From Cronobacter sakazakii (GTDB taxonomy: Bacteria; Pseudomonadota; Gammaproteobacteria; Enterobacterales; Enterobacteriaceae): 64,000 nucleotides of DNA. Below, one piece after another: positions 38,516 to 47,625 of the stretch. Below the pieces are notes generated by a model that worked only from the letters and a program-made list of their open reading frames with translations, had not been told where the DNA came from and did no database searches. The stretch covers positions 2,914,001 to 2,978,000 of the forward strand of contig NZ_CP011047.1 of NCBI RefSeq assembly GCF_000982825.1, given 5' to 3'. The position numbers were made by a program, and so were the translations under genes. How positions within the stretch are numbered: the first letter of the stretch is position 1; the number at the start of each line of letters is the position of its first letter.

Positions 38516-39247
38516 ATGACCCTTGATATGCCTCGCCGTTTTCCGTGGCCGACGCTGCTTTCCGTCGCGATCCATGGCGCCATTGTGGCGGCGGCTGTGC
38601 TTTATACCTCGGCAAATCAGGTGGTTGAGATGCCCGCGCCGTCGCAGCCGATTTCCGTGACGATGGTCGCGCCTGAATCACTGGAGCCGCCAAAGCCTGT
38701 AGTGGCGCCGCCGCCCGAGCCTGTCGCCGAGCCAGAACCGGAACCCGAAGTTGTACCGGAGCCGCCGAAAGAAGCACCGGTCGTTATTGAAAAACCGAAG
38801 CCGAAACCGAAACCTAAGCCGAAACCCAAACCGGTGAAAAAGGTGGAAGAGGCACCGAAGCGGGAAGTCAAACCCGCTGAGCCGCGCCCGGCGTCGCCGT
38901 TTGAGAATAATTCCCCGGCGCGTACCACGGCCCCTGCGTCGCGGCCCGCGCCGTCAGCGCCCGCGAATGTCGCGCCCGCGGGCCCGCGCGCGCTAAGCCG
39001 CAACCAGCCGCAATATCCGGCGCGCGCTTATGCGCTGCGGATGGAAGGGCAGGTGCGCGTGAAATTTGACGTCGCACCCGATGGCAGCGTGGAGAATGTG
39101 CAAATCCTGTCGGCAAAACCCGCCAACATGTTTGAGCGAGAAGTAAAACAGGCGATGCGCAAATGGCGTTACGAAGCCGGTAAGCCCGGTACGGGGCTGA
39201 TTGTGAATATCGTGTTCCGCATTAATGGCGGCGCAACCATGCAGTAA
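38516..39247 (+). CDS. tonB: TonB, energy transducer
   Basis: This 243-residue protein couples the inner-membrane proton gradient (via ExbBD) to outer-membrane receptors. The N-terminal membrane anchor (about 12-32) has the essential SxxxH pattern (SVAIHGAIVAAA). A periplasm-spanning proline-rich region follows with EP-type and KP-type repeats (six or more Lys-Pro pairs), then the C-terminal receptor-binding domain (QYPARAY, VKFDVAPDGSV, MRKWRYE). The start follows the E. coli MTLDLPRR; an in-frame ATG at 38507 would add three residues. It lies just upstream of an IroN-type receptor. Confidence 0.96.
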   Translation: MTLDMPRRFPWPTLLSVAIHGAIVAAAVLYTSANQVVEMPAPSQPISVTMVAPESLEPPKPVVAPPPEPVAEPEPEPEVVPEPPKEAPVVIEKPKPKPKPKPKPKPVKKVEEAPKREVKPAEPRPASPFENNSPARTTAPASRPAPSAPANVAPAGPRALSRNQPQYPARAYALRMEGQVRVKFDVAPDGSVENVQILSAKPANMFEREVKQAMRKWRYEAGKPGTGLIVNIVFRINGGATMQ

Positions 39248-39257
39248 TGCTGCATGT

Positions 39258-39293
39258 GAAAAAAAGCCAGAGCTCAGCCTCTGGCTTTTTTTT
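39258..39293. terminator. Bidirectional terminator between tonB and yciA
   Basis: AAAAAAAGCCAGAG pairs with CTCTGGCTTTTTTT across a six-base loop; it can end both convergent transcripts. Confidence 0.85.
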
Positions 39294-39298
39294 TGCCG

Positions 39299-39700
39299 TT
39301 ACGCCGCAGGCGGCAACGGACGCGGTTTGCCGTCGTCATCGACCGCGACATAAATAAACAGCGCTTCGGTCGCGCGATAGCGCTGGCCAATCGGCTCGGA
39401 AGAGACCTTTTTGACCCACACTTCGATATTGATCGTCACCGACGTGTTGCCGCGCTTGACGCAGCGGGCGTAACAGCACACCACATCGCCTACCGCGACC
39501 GGGCGCAGAAACGTCATGCCGTCGACACGCACGGTTACCACGCGCCCGTGGGCAATTTCTTTGGCAAGGATCGCGCCGCCAATGTCCATCTGGGACATCA
39601 GCCAGCCGCCAAAAATATCGCCGTTGGCGTTGGTATCGGCGGGCATCGCCAGGGTACGTAAAACCAGTTCACCTTGTGGAGTGGCTTGCTCTGTCGTCAT
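39299..39700 (-). CDS. yciA: YciA, acyl-CoA thioesterase
   Basis: This 133-residue hotdog-fold thioester hydrolase has the NANGDIFGGWLMSQMDIGGAI region with the catalytic aspartate and the GEVVL-type first strand. It matches E. coli YciA, a broad acyl-CoA hydrolase that also stabilises acyl chain pools for membrane synthesis. The gene is convergent with tonB and divergent to nothing close; the receptor gene follows downstream on the same strand's opposite end. Confidence 0.93.
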   Translation of the reverse strand: MTTEQATPQGELVLRTLAMPADTNANGDIFGGWLMSQMDIGGAILAKEIAHGRVVTVRVDGMTFLRPVAVGDVVCCYARCVKRGNTSVTINIEVWVKKVSSEPIGQRYRATEALFIYVAVDDDGKPRPLPPAA

Positions 39701-39861
39701 GGGGCTTCTCAGCTAGTGTTATTCGTTCATCGTGCGCAGCCTGAAGGGCGTGGCGCGACCGTATAATAACACCGGTTAAGAGCGCTAAAGGCAGGAAAAA
39801 ACGGGAAAAGCGGGGTTATCTTGCTGTGGTAAAAGGGGAGGCGCGCCTCCCCCATGAGGCA

Positions 39862-42051
39862 TCAGAACGACATCGTCACACCCGCGTAGTACGCACGGCC
39901 CGGTTCGTTATACGTTGAAGCGCCTTCGTTTTCTCGATACAGCGTTTTGTCGAACAGATTGCTGACGCCGCCGTTCAGGCGCAAATCTTTAGTCAGCGCA
40001 TAGTTTACGCCCACGCCGACGATGGAATACGCGCCGACCTCTTTACGCGAAAGGTTCCCACCGTCTTCAAGACGAATTTCCGCCGCCTGACGCGGTTTCT
40101 GCCGGCCATAGAAAGTCCAGTTCACGTTGGTGGAAAGTTTGTCATTCACCTGCCAGTCGAGCATCGTATTAACGGTATATTTCGGGATAACCGACAGCGG
40201 GTTGCCGTTCTTTTTCATTTCCGACTTAATCATATACGTCGCATTGGTGCGCCAGTTCAGCACGTCTTTCATGACCGGAATCGTCAGGTTGCCTTCCAGC
40301 CCTTCGACCACGGCTTTGCCACCGTTCTCCCAGCGCAAAATATTGTTGCCGTTGGAGGCGAAGCCCACCACGCGATCGCCGGAGACGATTTTGTTGCGGT
40401 AATCGTTGCGAAACCAGGTCAGGCCAGCGTCAAAACCCTCTTTGGTGTATTCCAGCCCAATCTCTTTATTAATGCTAATTTCTGGTTTCAGATTTTCATT
40501 GCCGAGCAGGTAGCAACTCCCGCTCACGCCAATCGGGCAGCCGTTGCCGCGCGTGGAGAGCAGATAACCCTTGCTCGACTGATACAGATTTGGCGCTTTA
40601 AAGGCGCGCGCGATACCGGCTTTCAGCTTAACGTTATCGCCAAGTTCCTGTGACACGTTCAGGCTCGGGCTCCAGTTACCGCCAAACTGGCTGTGGTGAT
40701 CGTAACGCAGCCCCGGAATTACCGCCGTGCCGGGCAACACGTCGATATTATCTTCGAACCAGACCGCGCCCGTCGTGGCGCTGTTTTTACTGCTGCGCGA
40801 GGCAGCATCGCCGGAGATATCGCCGATGGTTGTACCGCTGACGTTGGTGGCCTGCATGGAGGCCGGATCGTTAAGCTCAGCGCGATCCCATTCGGCCCCG
40901 AGCGTGACGGTCTGATCCACCATTAATTCCAGGGGCACGTTGATTTCGCTGCTGGCGCGATAGTTTTCGAGACGGCTGGTGGTGTATTTATCGTCCGTGA
41001 TCATGCCTTCAACGCGGCCCGTGGTGCCTTCCTGAAGGCGGGTATTATTGGTTTTTTCGTAATAAAAACCGGTTTTCGACTGGCCCCAGTCCCAGAGGCC
41101 GTTATGGGTAATACCGTAGCTCTGGCGATACATCCGGTTCGTCTCATGACCATAAAGCGACGGAACAAGGCCGTTCGGGCTGGCGTTGCTGTTGCTGTTT
41201 TGCGTATCGCCCGCGTAGATATTGCCCTGACGGCTGTAGCCATATTCGAAATCCAGCATCTGTTCCGGCGTGATTTTCCAGGAAATAACGCTGTTAATGT
41301 CTTTGTTGCGCACGCCTTCGCGCCCGGCGGCGTAAGAGCCGTTCTGCGCGGTATTGATATCGTAATCGTCGGCGTCTGTTTTATTGATATTGCCGTAGAG
41401 GCGCATCGTCAGGGCATCGCCCGCCAGCGGGCCGCTGAGGCTAACGTTTGCGCGACGCGTCGCGCCTTCTTTATCGTTTTCCGGCTGGTTAGTGAAAAGC
41501 GACAACGAGCCGTGCCAGTCATTCGTCGGGCGTTTGGTAATGATATTCACCACGCCGCCCGCGGCCCCGCTGCCGTAACGCGCCGCTGCCGGGCCGCGCA
41601 GCACTTCAATACGCTCGACCATTTCCGCCGGCACCCAGTTGGTATCGCCGCGCGTGTCGCGCTCGCCGCGCCAGCTATAGCGCACGGCATTACGCGAACT
41701 GACCGGGACGCCATCAACCAGAATTAAAGTGTTTTCCGGGCCCATGCCGCGAATATCAATCTGGCGGTTGTTGCCGCGGCTGCCGCTCGCGCTGTTACCG
41801 GTCAGGTTGACGCCGGGCATTTTGCGAATAATGTCTGAAAGGTCGTTCACGGGCGGGTCTTTCTCAATATCCTCTGCGGTGATAATAGAGACGCCGGGCT
41901 GCTGTTTCAGCGCCTGCTCAGCGGTTGCCTGAACCACCATTACATCGCCGTCGTTCATCTCCGCCGCCTGTGAAAAACCTGTGCCGCCACCAAGCAGTGA
42001 AGCTACCGCCAGCGCCAGCGGTGTGCGAATGCCACGCTTTTTTTCAAACAT
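39862..42051 (-). CDS. iroN: IroN-type TonB-dependent catecholate siderophore receptor
   Basis: This 729-residue outer-membrane receptor has an N-terminal signal sequence (about 1-30, AVASLLGGGTGFSQAA), a TonB box (DGDVMVV), a plug domain (IITAEDIEKDPPVNDLSDII to IITKRPTNDW) and a 22-strand barrel ending in phenylalanine (VTMSF). It resembles Salmonella IroN more closely than FepA over PPVNDLSDII and RPTNDWHGSLSL, so salmochelin or enterobactin is the likely ligand. No iroBCDE genes are present. ATG 42051 was chosen over TTG 42057. A perfect Fur box lies upstream. Confidence 0.88.
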   Translation of the reverse strand: MFEKKRGIRTPLALAVASLLGGGTGFSQAAEMNDGDVMVVQATAEQALKQQPGVSIITAEDIEKDPPVNDLSDIIRKMPGVNLTGNSASGSRGNNRQIDIRGMGPENTLILVDGVPVSSRNAVRYSWRGERDTRGDTNWVPAEMVERIEVLRGPAAARYGSGAAGGVVNIITKRPTNDWHGSLSLFTNQPENDKEGATRRANVSLSGPLAGDALTMRLYGNINKTDADDYDINTAQNGSYAAGREGVRNKDINSVISWKITPEQMLDFEYGYSRQGNIYAGDTQNSNSNASPNGLVPSLYGHETNRMYRQSYGITHNGLWDWGQSKTGFYYEKTNNTRLQEGTTGRVEGMITDDKYTTSRLENYRASSEINVPLELMVDQTVTLGAEWDRAELNDPASMQATNVSGTTIGDISGDAASRSSKNSATTGAVWFEDNIDVLPGTAVIPGLRYDHHSQFGGNWSPSLNVSQELGDNVKLKAGIARAFKAPNLYQSSKGYLLSTRGNGCPIGVSGSCYLLGNENLKPEISINKEIGLEYTKEGFDAGLTWFRNDYRNKIVSGDRVVGFASNGNNILRWENGGKAVVEGLEGNLTIPVMKDVLNWRTNATYMIKSEMKKNGNPLSVIPKYTVNTMLDWQVNDKLSTNVNWTFYGRQKPRQAAEIRLEDGGNLSRKEVGAYSIVGVGVNYALTKDLRLNGGVSNLFDKTLYRENEGASTYNEPGRAYYAGVTMSF

Positions 42052-42095
42052 TATCAATTATTCCATTATGTGTAGAAATGTAATCATTCGCCCGC

Positions 42096-42121
42096 ATGAT
42101 AATGATAATAATTATCATTAC
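42096..42121 (-). promoter_or_regulatory. Fur box of the siderophore receptor gene
   Basis: GATAATGATAATAATTATC, with the following ATTA, closely matches the 19-bp Fur consensus (GATAATGATAATCATTATC), overlapping the receptor promoter. This predicts iron-repressed transcription. Confidence 0.9.
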
Positions 42122-42224
42122 AACATAAAATCGGGATTCTCCATGATTTCTCCACAATTGGTTTATCGTTGTGCAGATGAGAGTAATGGCTTAAAAAATA
42201 TGAGGAATTAAGGAACGCTGGCGT

Positions 42225-42262
42225 AAAAAAACGCCCCGGGCATAAGCCACAGGGCGTTTTTT
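42225..42262 (-). terminator. yciB-side terminator
   Basis: AAAAAAACGCCC pairs with GGGCGTTTTTT with a 15-base loop, ending the yciC-yciB transcript on the minus strand; the A and T runs allow both directions. Confidence 0.75.
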
Positions 42263-42281
42263 CAGTGGAGCGGAAGGGGCG

Positions 42282-42818
42282 TTATTTCTCTTCCTGCGGC
42301 ATATGACGGTAGATATAAACACCGCTCAGCAGAGTGAAAACCAGCGTCAGGCCAGGAATGCCAAACACTTTAAAGTTCATCCACACCGCTTCCGGGAGCC
42401 AGATCGCGACGTAAATATTCAGCAGACCGCAGAAGATGAAAAAGAGCGCCCAGGCGATGTTAAGACGCGACCACGCATGCGCGGGCAGGGTAATTTCTTT
42501 GCCGAGCATGCTCTGGATCAGCGGCTTTTTCATCACCCACTGGCCAATCAGCAGCGCGCCTGCGAACAGGGCGTAAATGATGGTTACTTTCCACTTAATA
42601 AATTCCGCGTTGTGAAAATAGATAGTCAGCCCGCCGAACACCGCGACCAGCACAAACGTCACCAGGGTCATTTTTTCGACCTTGCGGTATTTGTACCAGC
42701 TATAGATCACTGCCAGCGCGGTGGCGACAATCAGCGCCGCCGTCGCCCAGAATATGTCATGCAATTTATAGACGACAAAAAAGACGATCAGCGGCAAAAA
42801 ATCGAGTAACTGCTTCAT
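42282..42818 (-). CDS. yciB: YciB, inner membrane septation protein
   Basis: This 178-residue protein has five or more hydrophobic helices and matches E. coli YciB (179), including [24 protein letters not shown] and [21 protein letters not shown]. In E. coli it links envelope elongation and division proteins. It lies 51 bp downstream of yciC in the same operon. Confidence 0.95.
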   Translation of the reverse strand: MKQLLDFLPLIVFFVVYKLHDIFWATAALIVATALAVIYSWYKYRKVEKMTLVTFVLVAVFGGLTIYFHNAEFIKWKVTIIYALFAGALLIGQWVMKKPLIQSMLGKEITLPAHAWSRLNIAWALFFIFCGLLNIYVAIWLPEAVWMNFKVFGIPGLTLVFTLLSGVYIYRHMPQEEK

Positions 42819-42869
42819 ACATCGGTTCCGTAAAAGGCCCGCGAGCGACCACCGCCGCGGGCAGAAGGG

Positions 42870-43613
42870 TTATTCCCGGATAAGCATATACAACCGGAAA
42901 AGATAAATGAGGAGCAGCGCGGTCAGCAGATTGCTCAGCGTTCCGGCAACCACCGCGCCGATTTGCGGCGTCAGCGCGGCAAACGCGGGCGCGAACAGCA
43001 GCAGGGCGGCGCGGGCCAGCAGCCACAGCAGCACCGCAGGCGCGACGAGACGCATATTGCGCCACGCAAGACGCATGCTGTTTCGCATCGCCCCGAAAAT
43101 CCCGGCTTTATCCTGCGCCATCATTACCGGTGCCAGCGACAATACAATCGCGAGGATCACGCCCGGCACGACCACCAGCAGGATCCCCATCTGCACCAGA
43201 AAAGTGGTCAGGAAGATCAGAATAAACAGGCGTGGCAGCAGCGGCGCGGAGGCCCCGATGGCGCGCAGCGCGCTGACGTTTTGCCCGGCGGAAACCGCCT
43301 GAATGAGCACCAGCACGCCGCCCACCAGCAGCGTATTGCCGAACATGCCAGAAAATGTCGACGCCGCCGAGGCTTTCAGCAGAACCTGCTGCTGCTCCGG
43401 CGTCATATTTTGCACCAGTTCGAACAGGCTGGCGCTGTTGGTCATGGCGTCGCCCTCGCTAAGAATGGCCAGCTGATCCGCGTTCGGCGTAAAGGCGTGA
43501 CCGAGGATCATAGAAATAAAGGCGCAAAGCAGCGCAATCAGCAGGATGGTGACGAGCTGATTGCGGAAAAAATTACCCGTGTCACGGTAAACGGATTTTG
43601 CCGTGATTGACAT
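42870..43613 (-). CDS. yciC: YciC, UPF0259 multi-pass inner membrane protein
   Basis: This 247-residue protein with six hydrophobic segments matches E. coli YciC ([61 protein letters not shown]). ATG at 43613 is used because AAGGAG sits five bases ahead; the GTG at 43619 is too close. Function unknown. The cysteine-cluster gene precedes it on the same strand. Confidence 0.93.
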   Translation of the reverse strand: MSITAKSVYRDTGNFFRNQLVTILLIALLCAFISMILGHAFTPNADQLAILSEGDAMTNSASLFELVQNMTPEQQQVLLKASAASTFSGMFGNTLLVGGVLVLIQAVSAGQNVSALRAIGASAPLLPRLFILIFLTTFLVQMGILLVVVPGVILAIVLSLAPVMMAQDKAGIFGAMRNSMRLAWRNMRLVAPAVLLWLLARAALLLFAPAFAALTPQIGAVVAGTLSNLLTALLLIYLFRLYMLIRE

Positions 43614-43637
43614 GCACACTCCTTGGGTTGGCAGATA

Positions 43638-44045
43638 TTATTCCGCCGACGATTGTACCCTGGATGATGGCGCAGTGGCAGGGCTGTAAAGGGCGGCTTC
43701 GGGTAAGGAATTGTCAGGAAGCGGCGGCAGACCGTAACGGGCGCGGGCGCGATTGCACGCCTCGTTCTCCACGCCGCCTTCGCCGGACATCGCAAACTCG
43801 CGACACGGCGACGGTCGGTTTTCATAGATAGTACAGCGCACCGCCTCGCCAGGCGTGCCCTGCAACGCCACGCAACGGCTCTGTTTTTGGTTAGTGCCGC
43901 TCATGCAGCGCAGAAAAGGAGTGAGCGGCTCGGTAAGCGCCGCCGGGACAAGGCCGCCCGCGTCATCCGCTTCGGCCCAGTAGAAAGAGACACGAAAATA
44001 AGCACAACAGGCTCCGCACGTCATGCACGGGTTCAGATCGCTCAT
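43638..44045 (-). CDS. YkgJ-family cysteine-cluster protein
   Basis: This 135-residue protein begins [14 protein letters not shown], with the CxxCxxCC arrangement (C7, C10, C13, C14), further cysteines in FLRCM, RCTIY and SPCREF, and the family stretch [16 protein letters not shown]. It matches the E. coli YkgJ type (UPF0153), which binds a zinc or iron-sulfur centre. In E. coli ykgJ is elsewhere on the chromosome. A C-terminal extension past PLPDN is longer than E. coli. ATG at 44045 lies five bases after AGGTG; the ATG at 44048 is adjacent to it. Confidence 0.85.
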   Translation of the reverse strand: MSDLNPCMTCGACCAYFRVSFYWAEADDAGGLVPAALTEPLTPFLRCMSGTNQKQSRCVALQGTPGEAVRCTIYENRPSPCREFAMSGEGGVENEACNRARARYGLPPLPDNSLPEAALYSPATAPSSRVQSSAE

Positions 44046-44210
44046 CATTCACCTGCAACTAAACAACGCATCGTTTCAAAATTGTGAAGAAGCTAAATTA
44101 TTCCCGGCCGGGACGACTTTCAAGAGGGGGCGAGAGATATATTTTCGCCCGGTGAAAAGGGAAAAATTGACCTGAAATCAAATTCATCGAAGCCGTAAGG
44201 GTTGCAAAAA

Positions 44211-44224
44211 TTAACTCAGATCAA
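44211..44224 (+). promoter_or_regulatory. FNR-like box ahead of ompW
   Basis: TTAACTCAGATCAA keeps the second FNR half-site (ATCAA) with a degenerate first half, about 110 bp before ompW. E. coli ompW is anaerobically induced by FNR, so a role here is plausible. Confidence 0.45.
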
Positions 44225-44327
44225 TGAATGTTAAATTAGCGGCCCGAATGTGATCTCTGTTGGATCACTTATTAACTCGTAGTGAGTATATTCACCCGGC
44301 AAATAAAACCACAAAAGGGAAACGGGA

Positions 44328-44960
44328 ATGAAAAAACTTATCGTGGCGCTGGCATTAGCGAGTTGTTTTTCGGGTATGGCCTCTGCACATGAAGCTGGCG
44401 AATTCTTTATGCGCGCCGGTACGGCGACGGTGCGTCCGACAGAAGGCTCAGACGATGTGCTGCACATGGGCGGCTTTAAGGTTAACAACAACACGCAGCT
44501 CGGCCTGACCTTTACTTATATGGCAACCGACAACATCGGCGTTGAACTGCTGGCCGCGACGCCGTTCCGCCATAAAGTCGGTCTTGGGCCGACGGGCGAT
44601 CTCGCAACCGTGCATCAACTGCCACCGACCTTAATGGCCCAGTGGTATTTCGGCGATTCTCAAAGCAAACTGCGCCCGTATATCGGCGCGGGCATTAACT
44701 ACACCACCTTCTTTGACGAAGACTTCAACGATACCGGTAAAAAGAATGGCCTGAGCGATCTGAGCGTTGACGATTCCTGGGGCGCGGCGGGTCAGGTGGG
44801 TCTGGATTACATGGTGAATAAAGACTGGCTGATTAATATGTCCGTCTGGTACATGGATATCGACACCACCGTGAAATTCAAGGCGGGTGGTCAACAGCAG
44901 AATATCGATACCCGCATCGATCCGTGGGTCTTTATGTTCTCGGCGGGCTACCGCTTCTGA
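44328..44960 (+). CDS. ompW: OmpW, outer membrane protein W
   Basis: This 210-residue protein has a signal peptide ending GMASA before HEAGEF, then an eight-stranded barrel ending in YRF. Strands such as LRPYIGAGINYTTFF and LGLTFTYMATDNIGVELLAATPF match E. coli OmpW. It forms a narrow hydrophobic pore for small hydrophobic compounds and is a colicin S4 receptor in E. coli. A terminator follows. In E. coli the yciGFE genes lie between ompW and trpA; they are absent here. Confidence 0.95.
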   Translation: MKKLIVALALASCFSGMASAHEAGEFFMRAGTATVRPTEGSDDVLHMGGFKVNNNTQLGLTFTYMATDNIGVELLAATPFRHKVGLGPTGDLATVHQLPPTLMAQWYFGDSQSKLRPYIGAGINYTTFFDEDFNDTGKKNGLSDLSVDDSWGAAGQVGLDYMVNKDWLINMSVWYMDIDTTVKFKAGGQQQNIDTRIDPWVFMFSAGYRF

Positions 44961-44987
44961 GTTTGCGTACTCGCGTTTCTCAGCAAT

Positions 44988-45018
44988 AAAAAAACCAACC
45001 TCAACGGGTTGGTTTTTT
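44988..45018 (+). terminator. ompW terminator
   Basis: AAAAAAACCAACC pairs with GGTTGGTTTTTTT across six bases, just after the ompW stop. Confidence 0.85.
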
Positions 45019-45090
45019 TATTGCCGCCGGGTCAGGTGTAAAGCCGGCGTCCTGTAAGGTGCTGCAATGTACATCCTGAGACTCCACATC

Positions 45091-45219
45091 TCAGTTAAAT
45101 GCGCTGGCGGCCGCCTGGCGCATAATACGGTTGGCTTCATCCCATTTGCGGGCGTTTCGTTTGGTCAGTGCTTCACGTGCTGCACGGCGAGCTTTATTCA
45201 TCATATGCTGGTTAATCAT
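45091..45219 (-). CDS. Unrecognised small basic protein (42 residues)
   Basis: The start ATG at 45219 follows a strong ribosome site, GGAGGTGA, four bases upstream. The product, MINQHMMNKARRAAREALTK..., is helical, rich in arginine and alanine and ends RQAAASAFN. I do not recognise it. It sits alone between ompW and the trp operon where E. coli has yciGFE, on the strand opposite to ompW. The ribosome site is the main evidence that it is translated. Confidence 0.5.
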   Translation of the reverse strand: MINQHMMNKARRAAREALTKRNARKWDEANRIMRQAAASAFN

Positions 45220-45566
45220 CTTCACCTCCACCCTTTCCCGTAATCCAGCCAGACCGTTCTGGCTGCGATTGCGCGTTACGTTTTCACGCGGTTTATGGTC
45301 TGAAGTCAGTTGCCACACCTTTCACCGGTTCTCCTGCCGGGGCGGCATCACTGCCGCGAGATGTGGCTCCAACGCTTGATGTCATCGAAACCTGCGGAAT
45401 CCTTTGTGGCGGGCCTGCAAGTGCGGCCGGGCTTCGTTGTCATGAAAATAAGTTTTGGTCAGAAATGCGACGTGTGCCTTAAGATTTTGCTCAAAACACG
45501 ATCGTATCGCTGGACTCGCAGGGGAAATTATGAATGTAAAGCCGGATGTCCCTGATATTCAGGGGA
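45220..45566. other. Gap between the small gene and the trp terminator
   Basis: About 347 bp without a firmly supported gene. A short plus-strand frame from 45442 (37 residues) holds C-x2-C and C-x3-C spacings and is discussed as a possible finding. No terminator, RNA or repeat is obvious. Confidence 0.45.
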
Positions 45567-45600
45567 AATAAAAAGCGCGACGGCTCGCGCTTTTTTTAAA
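45567..45600 (-). terminator. trp operon terminator
   Basis: AAAAGCGCGA and TCGCGCTTTT form a hairpin with A and T runs on both sides; on the minus strand it ends the trp operon shortly after trpA. Confidence 0.85.
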
Positions 45601-45610
45601 AAGGAAATGC

Positions 45611-46420
45611 TCAGGCAGGCAAACTGGCCGCTTTTAACTGGCGCACAAACGTTTTCAGCGACTCCAGCATCGCCGCGCGATCGTTCAGGTTGTTCTCGAT
45701 GATCTTGACGATCGCCGAGCCAGAAATCGCGCCTGCGGCACCGGCCTCAATAGCGGCTTTCACCTGCGCAGGCTCCGAAATCCCGAAGCCCTGCAACGGC
45801 GGCGCGGCGTGGTATTCGGTGAGCTTATTAATCAGGTGGTTCAGCGGCAGCGCGGCGCGGTTTTCCGCACCGGTCACCCCGGCACGTGACAGCAAATAGG
45901 TGTAACCGCGGCCATAAGAGGCAATCTGGCGCAGCAGATCGTCATCGGCATTTGGCGGGCAGATGAAAATTGGCGCAACATTGTGGCGCATCGCCGCCTG
46001 GCGGAAAGGCGCGGATTCTTCCACCGGCACATCGGCCACCAGGACCGAATCGACGCCGACGGCAGCGCAGCGGGCGTAGAACTCGTCCACGCCGCGGCTG
46101 AACACCAGGTTGGCATACATTAACAGCCCGATGGGTAAGTCCGGGTATTTCTGACGCACCGCGGCCAGCATTTCAAAGCACTGATCCGGCGTGGTGCCAG
46201 AAGCGAACGCGCGCAGCGTCGCACTCTGGATCGTCGGGCCATCCGCCAGCGGGTCGGAGAACGGAATGCCAAGCTCCAGCGCGTCAGCGCCGCCTTCCAC
46301 CAGCGCGTCGATAATCTGTAACGACTGCTCGGGCGACGGGTCGCCGAGCGTCACAAAGGGAACAAACGCGCCTTCCTTACGGGCTGCCAGGCGGTCAAAC
46401 AGCTGCTGATAACGCTCCAT
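45611..46420 (-). CDS. trpA: TrpA, tryptophan synthase alpha chain
   Basis: This 269-residue TIM-barrel enzyme cleaves indole-glycerol phosphate to indole and glyceraldehyde-3-phosphate. Catalytic E49 and D60 are in [15 protein letters not shown]. The [10 protein letters not shown] and [12 protein letters not shown] stretches match E. coli TrpA (268). It forms the alpha2-beta2 channelling complex with TrpB. Its ATG overlaps the trpB stop by one base, so the pair is coupled. Confidence 0.98.
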   Translation of the reverse strand: MERYQQLFDRLAARKEGAFVPFVTLGDPSPEQSLQIIDALVEGGADALELGIPFSDPLADGPTIQSATLRAFASGTTPDQCFEMLAAVRQKYPDLPIGLLMYANLVFSRGVDEFYARCAAVGVDSVLVADVPVEESAPFRQAAMRHNVAPIFICPPNADDDLLRQIASYGRGYTYLLSRAGVTGAENRAALPLNHLINKLTEYHAAPPLQGFGISEPAQVKAAIEAGAAGAISGSAIVKIIENNLNDRAAMLESLKTFVRQLKAASLPA

Positions 46421-47613
46421 TACATTTCCCCTCGTGCTTTGAAAATATCGTGAACGGTGAAGATATCTTTATCGCCGCGCCCGGACAGGTTGACGACCAG
46501 TAACTGCTCTTTCTCCGGGGCGGCGCGCATCATTTTCAGCGCATGGGCGAGGGCGTGCGACGACTCCAGCGCCGGGATGATACCTTCCTGACGGCAGAGC
46601 GTTTTAAAGGCTTCCAGCGCTTCGTCATCGGTAATTGAGACATACTCCGCGCGTCCGGTGCTGTTCAGGTACGCATGCTGCGGCCCAACGGACGGGAAAT
46701 CGAGACCGGCGGAGATCGAGTAAGACTCTTCAATCTGGCCGTCGTCGGTCTGCATCATCGGCGCTTTCATGCCGAAATAGATGCCGACGCGTCCGTGCTT
46801 GAGCGGCGCGCCGTGTTCGCCGGTTTCGATACCGTGGCCGGCAGGCTCGACGCCAATCAGGCCGACACTCGTTTCGTTAATGAAATCTGCAAACATGCCG
46901 ATGGCGTTTGAGCCGCCGCCAACACAGGCGATCACGGCATCCGGCAGACGGCCTTCTTTTTCCATGATCTGCGCGCGCGTCTCTTCGCCAATCATGCGCT
47001 GGAATTCACGCACGATAGTCGGGAACGGGTGCGGGCCTGCGGCGGTGCCGAGCATATAGTGCGCGCGGTCATAGCTGCCGGACCAGTCGCGCAGCGCCTC
47101 GTTACAGGCGTCTTTCAGCGTCGCGGAGCCGCTGTAGACCGGAATGACTTCCGCGCCCATCAGCTTCATGCGAAAGACGTTTGGCGACTGACGCTCGACA
47201 TCTTTGGCACCCATATAGATGCGACACTTGAGGCCGAGCAGGGCGCTCGCCAGCGCGGAAGCCACGCCATGCTGCCCCGCGCCGGTTTCGGCGATTATTT
47301 CCGTTTTGCCCATGCGTTTGGCGAGCAGTGCCTGTCCTAACACCTGGTTAGTTTTATGCGCACCGCCGTGCAGCAGATCTTCACGCTTGAGATAGAGCGT
47401 GGTGCGGGTGCCTTCGGTAAGGTTCTGACATTTGGTCAGCGCCGTCGGACGCCCGGCGTAGTTCTTCAGCAGGTCGGTAAACTGCGCCTGAAACTCGGCG
47501 TCGCTCTGGGCGCTGACGAACGCCTCTTCCAGCTGACGCAGGGCGGGCATCAGGATCTGCGGCACGTACATGCCGCCAAATTCGCCAAAATAGGGGTTTA
47601 ACAGTGTGCTCAT
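46420..47613 (-). CDS. trpB: TrpB, tryptophan synthase beta chain
   Basis: This 397-residue PLP enzyme joins indole and serine. K87 in HGGAHKTNQ binds PLP, and the phosphate loop GGGSNAIG is present. Two tandem ATG codons occur; 47613 was chosen because it gives the E. coli length and usual ribosome-site spacing. Overlaps trpA by one base; 12 bp separate it from trpC. Confidence 0.98.
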   Translation of the reverse strand: MSTLLNPYFGEFGGMYVPQILMPALRQLEEAFVSAQSDAEFQAQFTDLLKNYAGRPTALTKCQNLTEGTRTTLYLKREDLLHGGAHKTNQVLGQALLAKRMGKTEIIAETGAGQHGVASALASALLGLKCRIYMGAKDVERQSPNVFRMKLMGAEVIPVYSGSATLKDACNEALRDWSGSYDRAHYMLGTAAGPHPFPTIVREFQRMIGEETRAQIMEKEGRLPDAVIACVGGGSNAIGMFADFINETSVGLIGVEPAGHGIETGEHGAPLKHGRVGIYFGMKAPMMQTDDGQIEESYSISAGLDFPSVGPQHAYLNSTGRAEYVSITDDEALEAFKTLCRQEGIIPALESSHALAHALKMMRAAPEKEQLLVVNLSGRGDKDIFTVHDIFKARGEM

Positions 47614-47625
47614 CATTGCCTTCCT

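Noticed and set aside
38617..39003. Glycine-rich frame opposite tonB
   Set aside because: It is the complement of the Pro-Lys/Pro-Glu repeats of tonB, not an independent gene.
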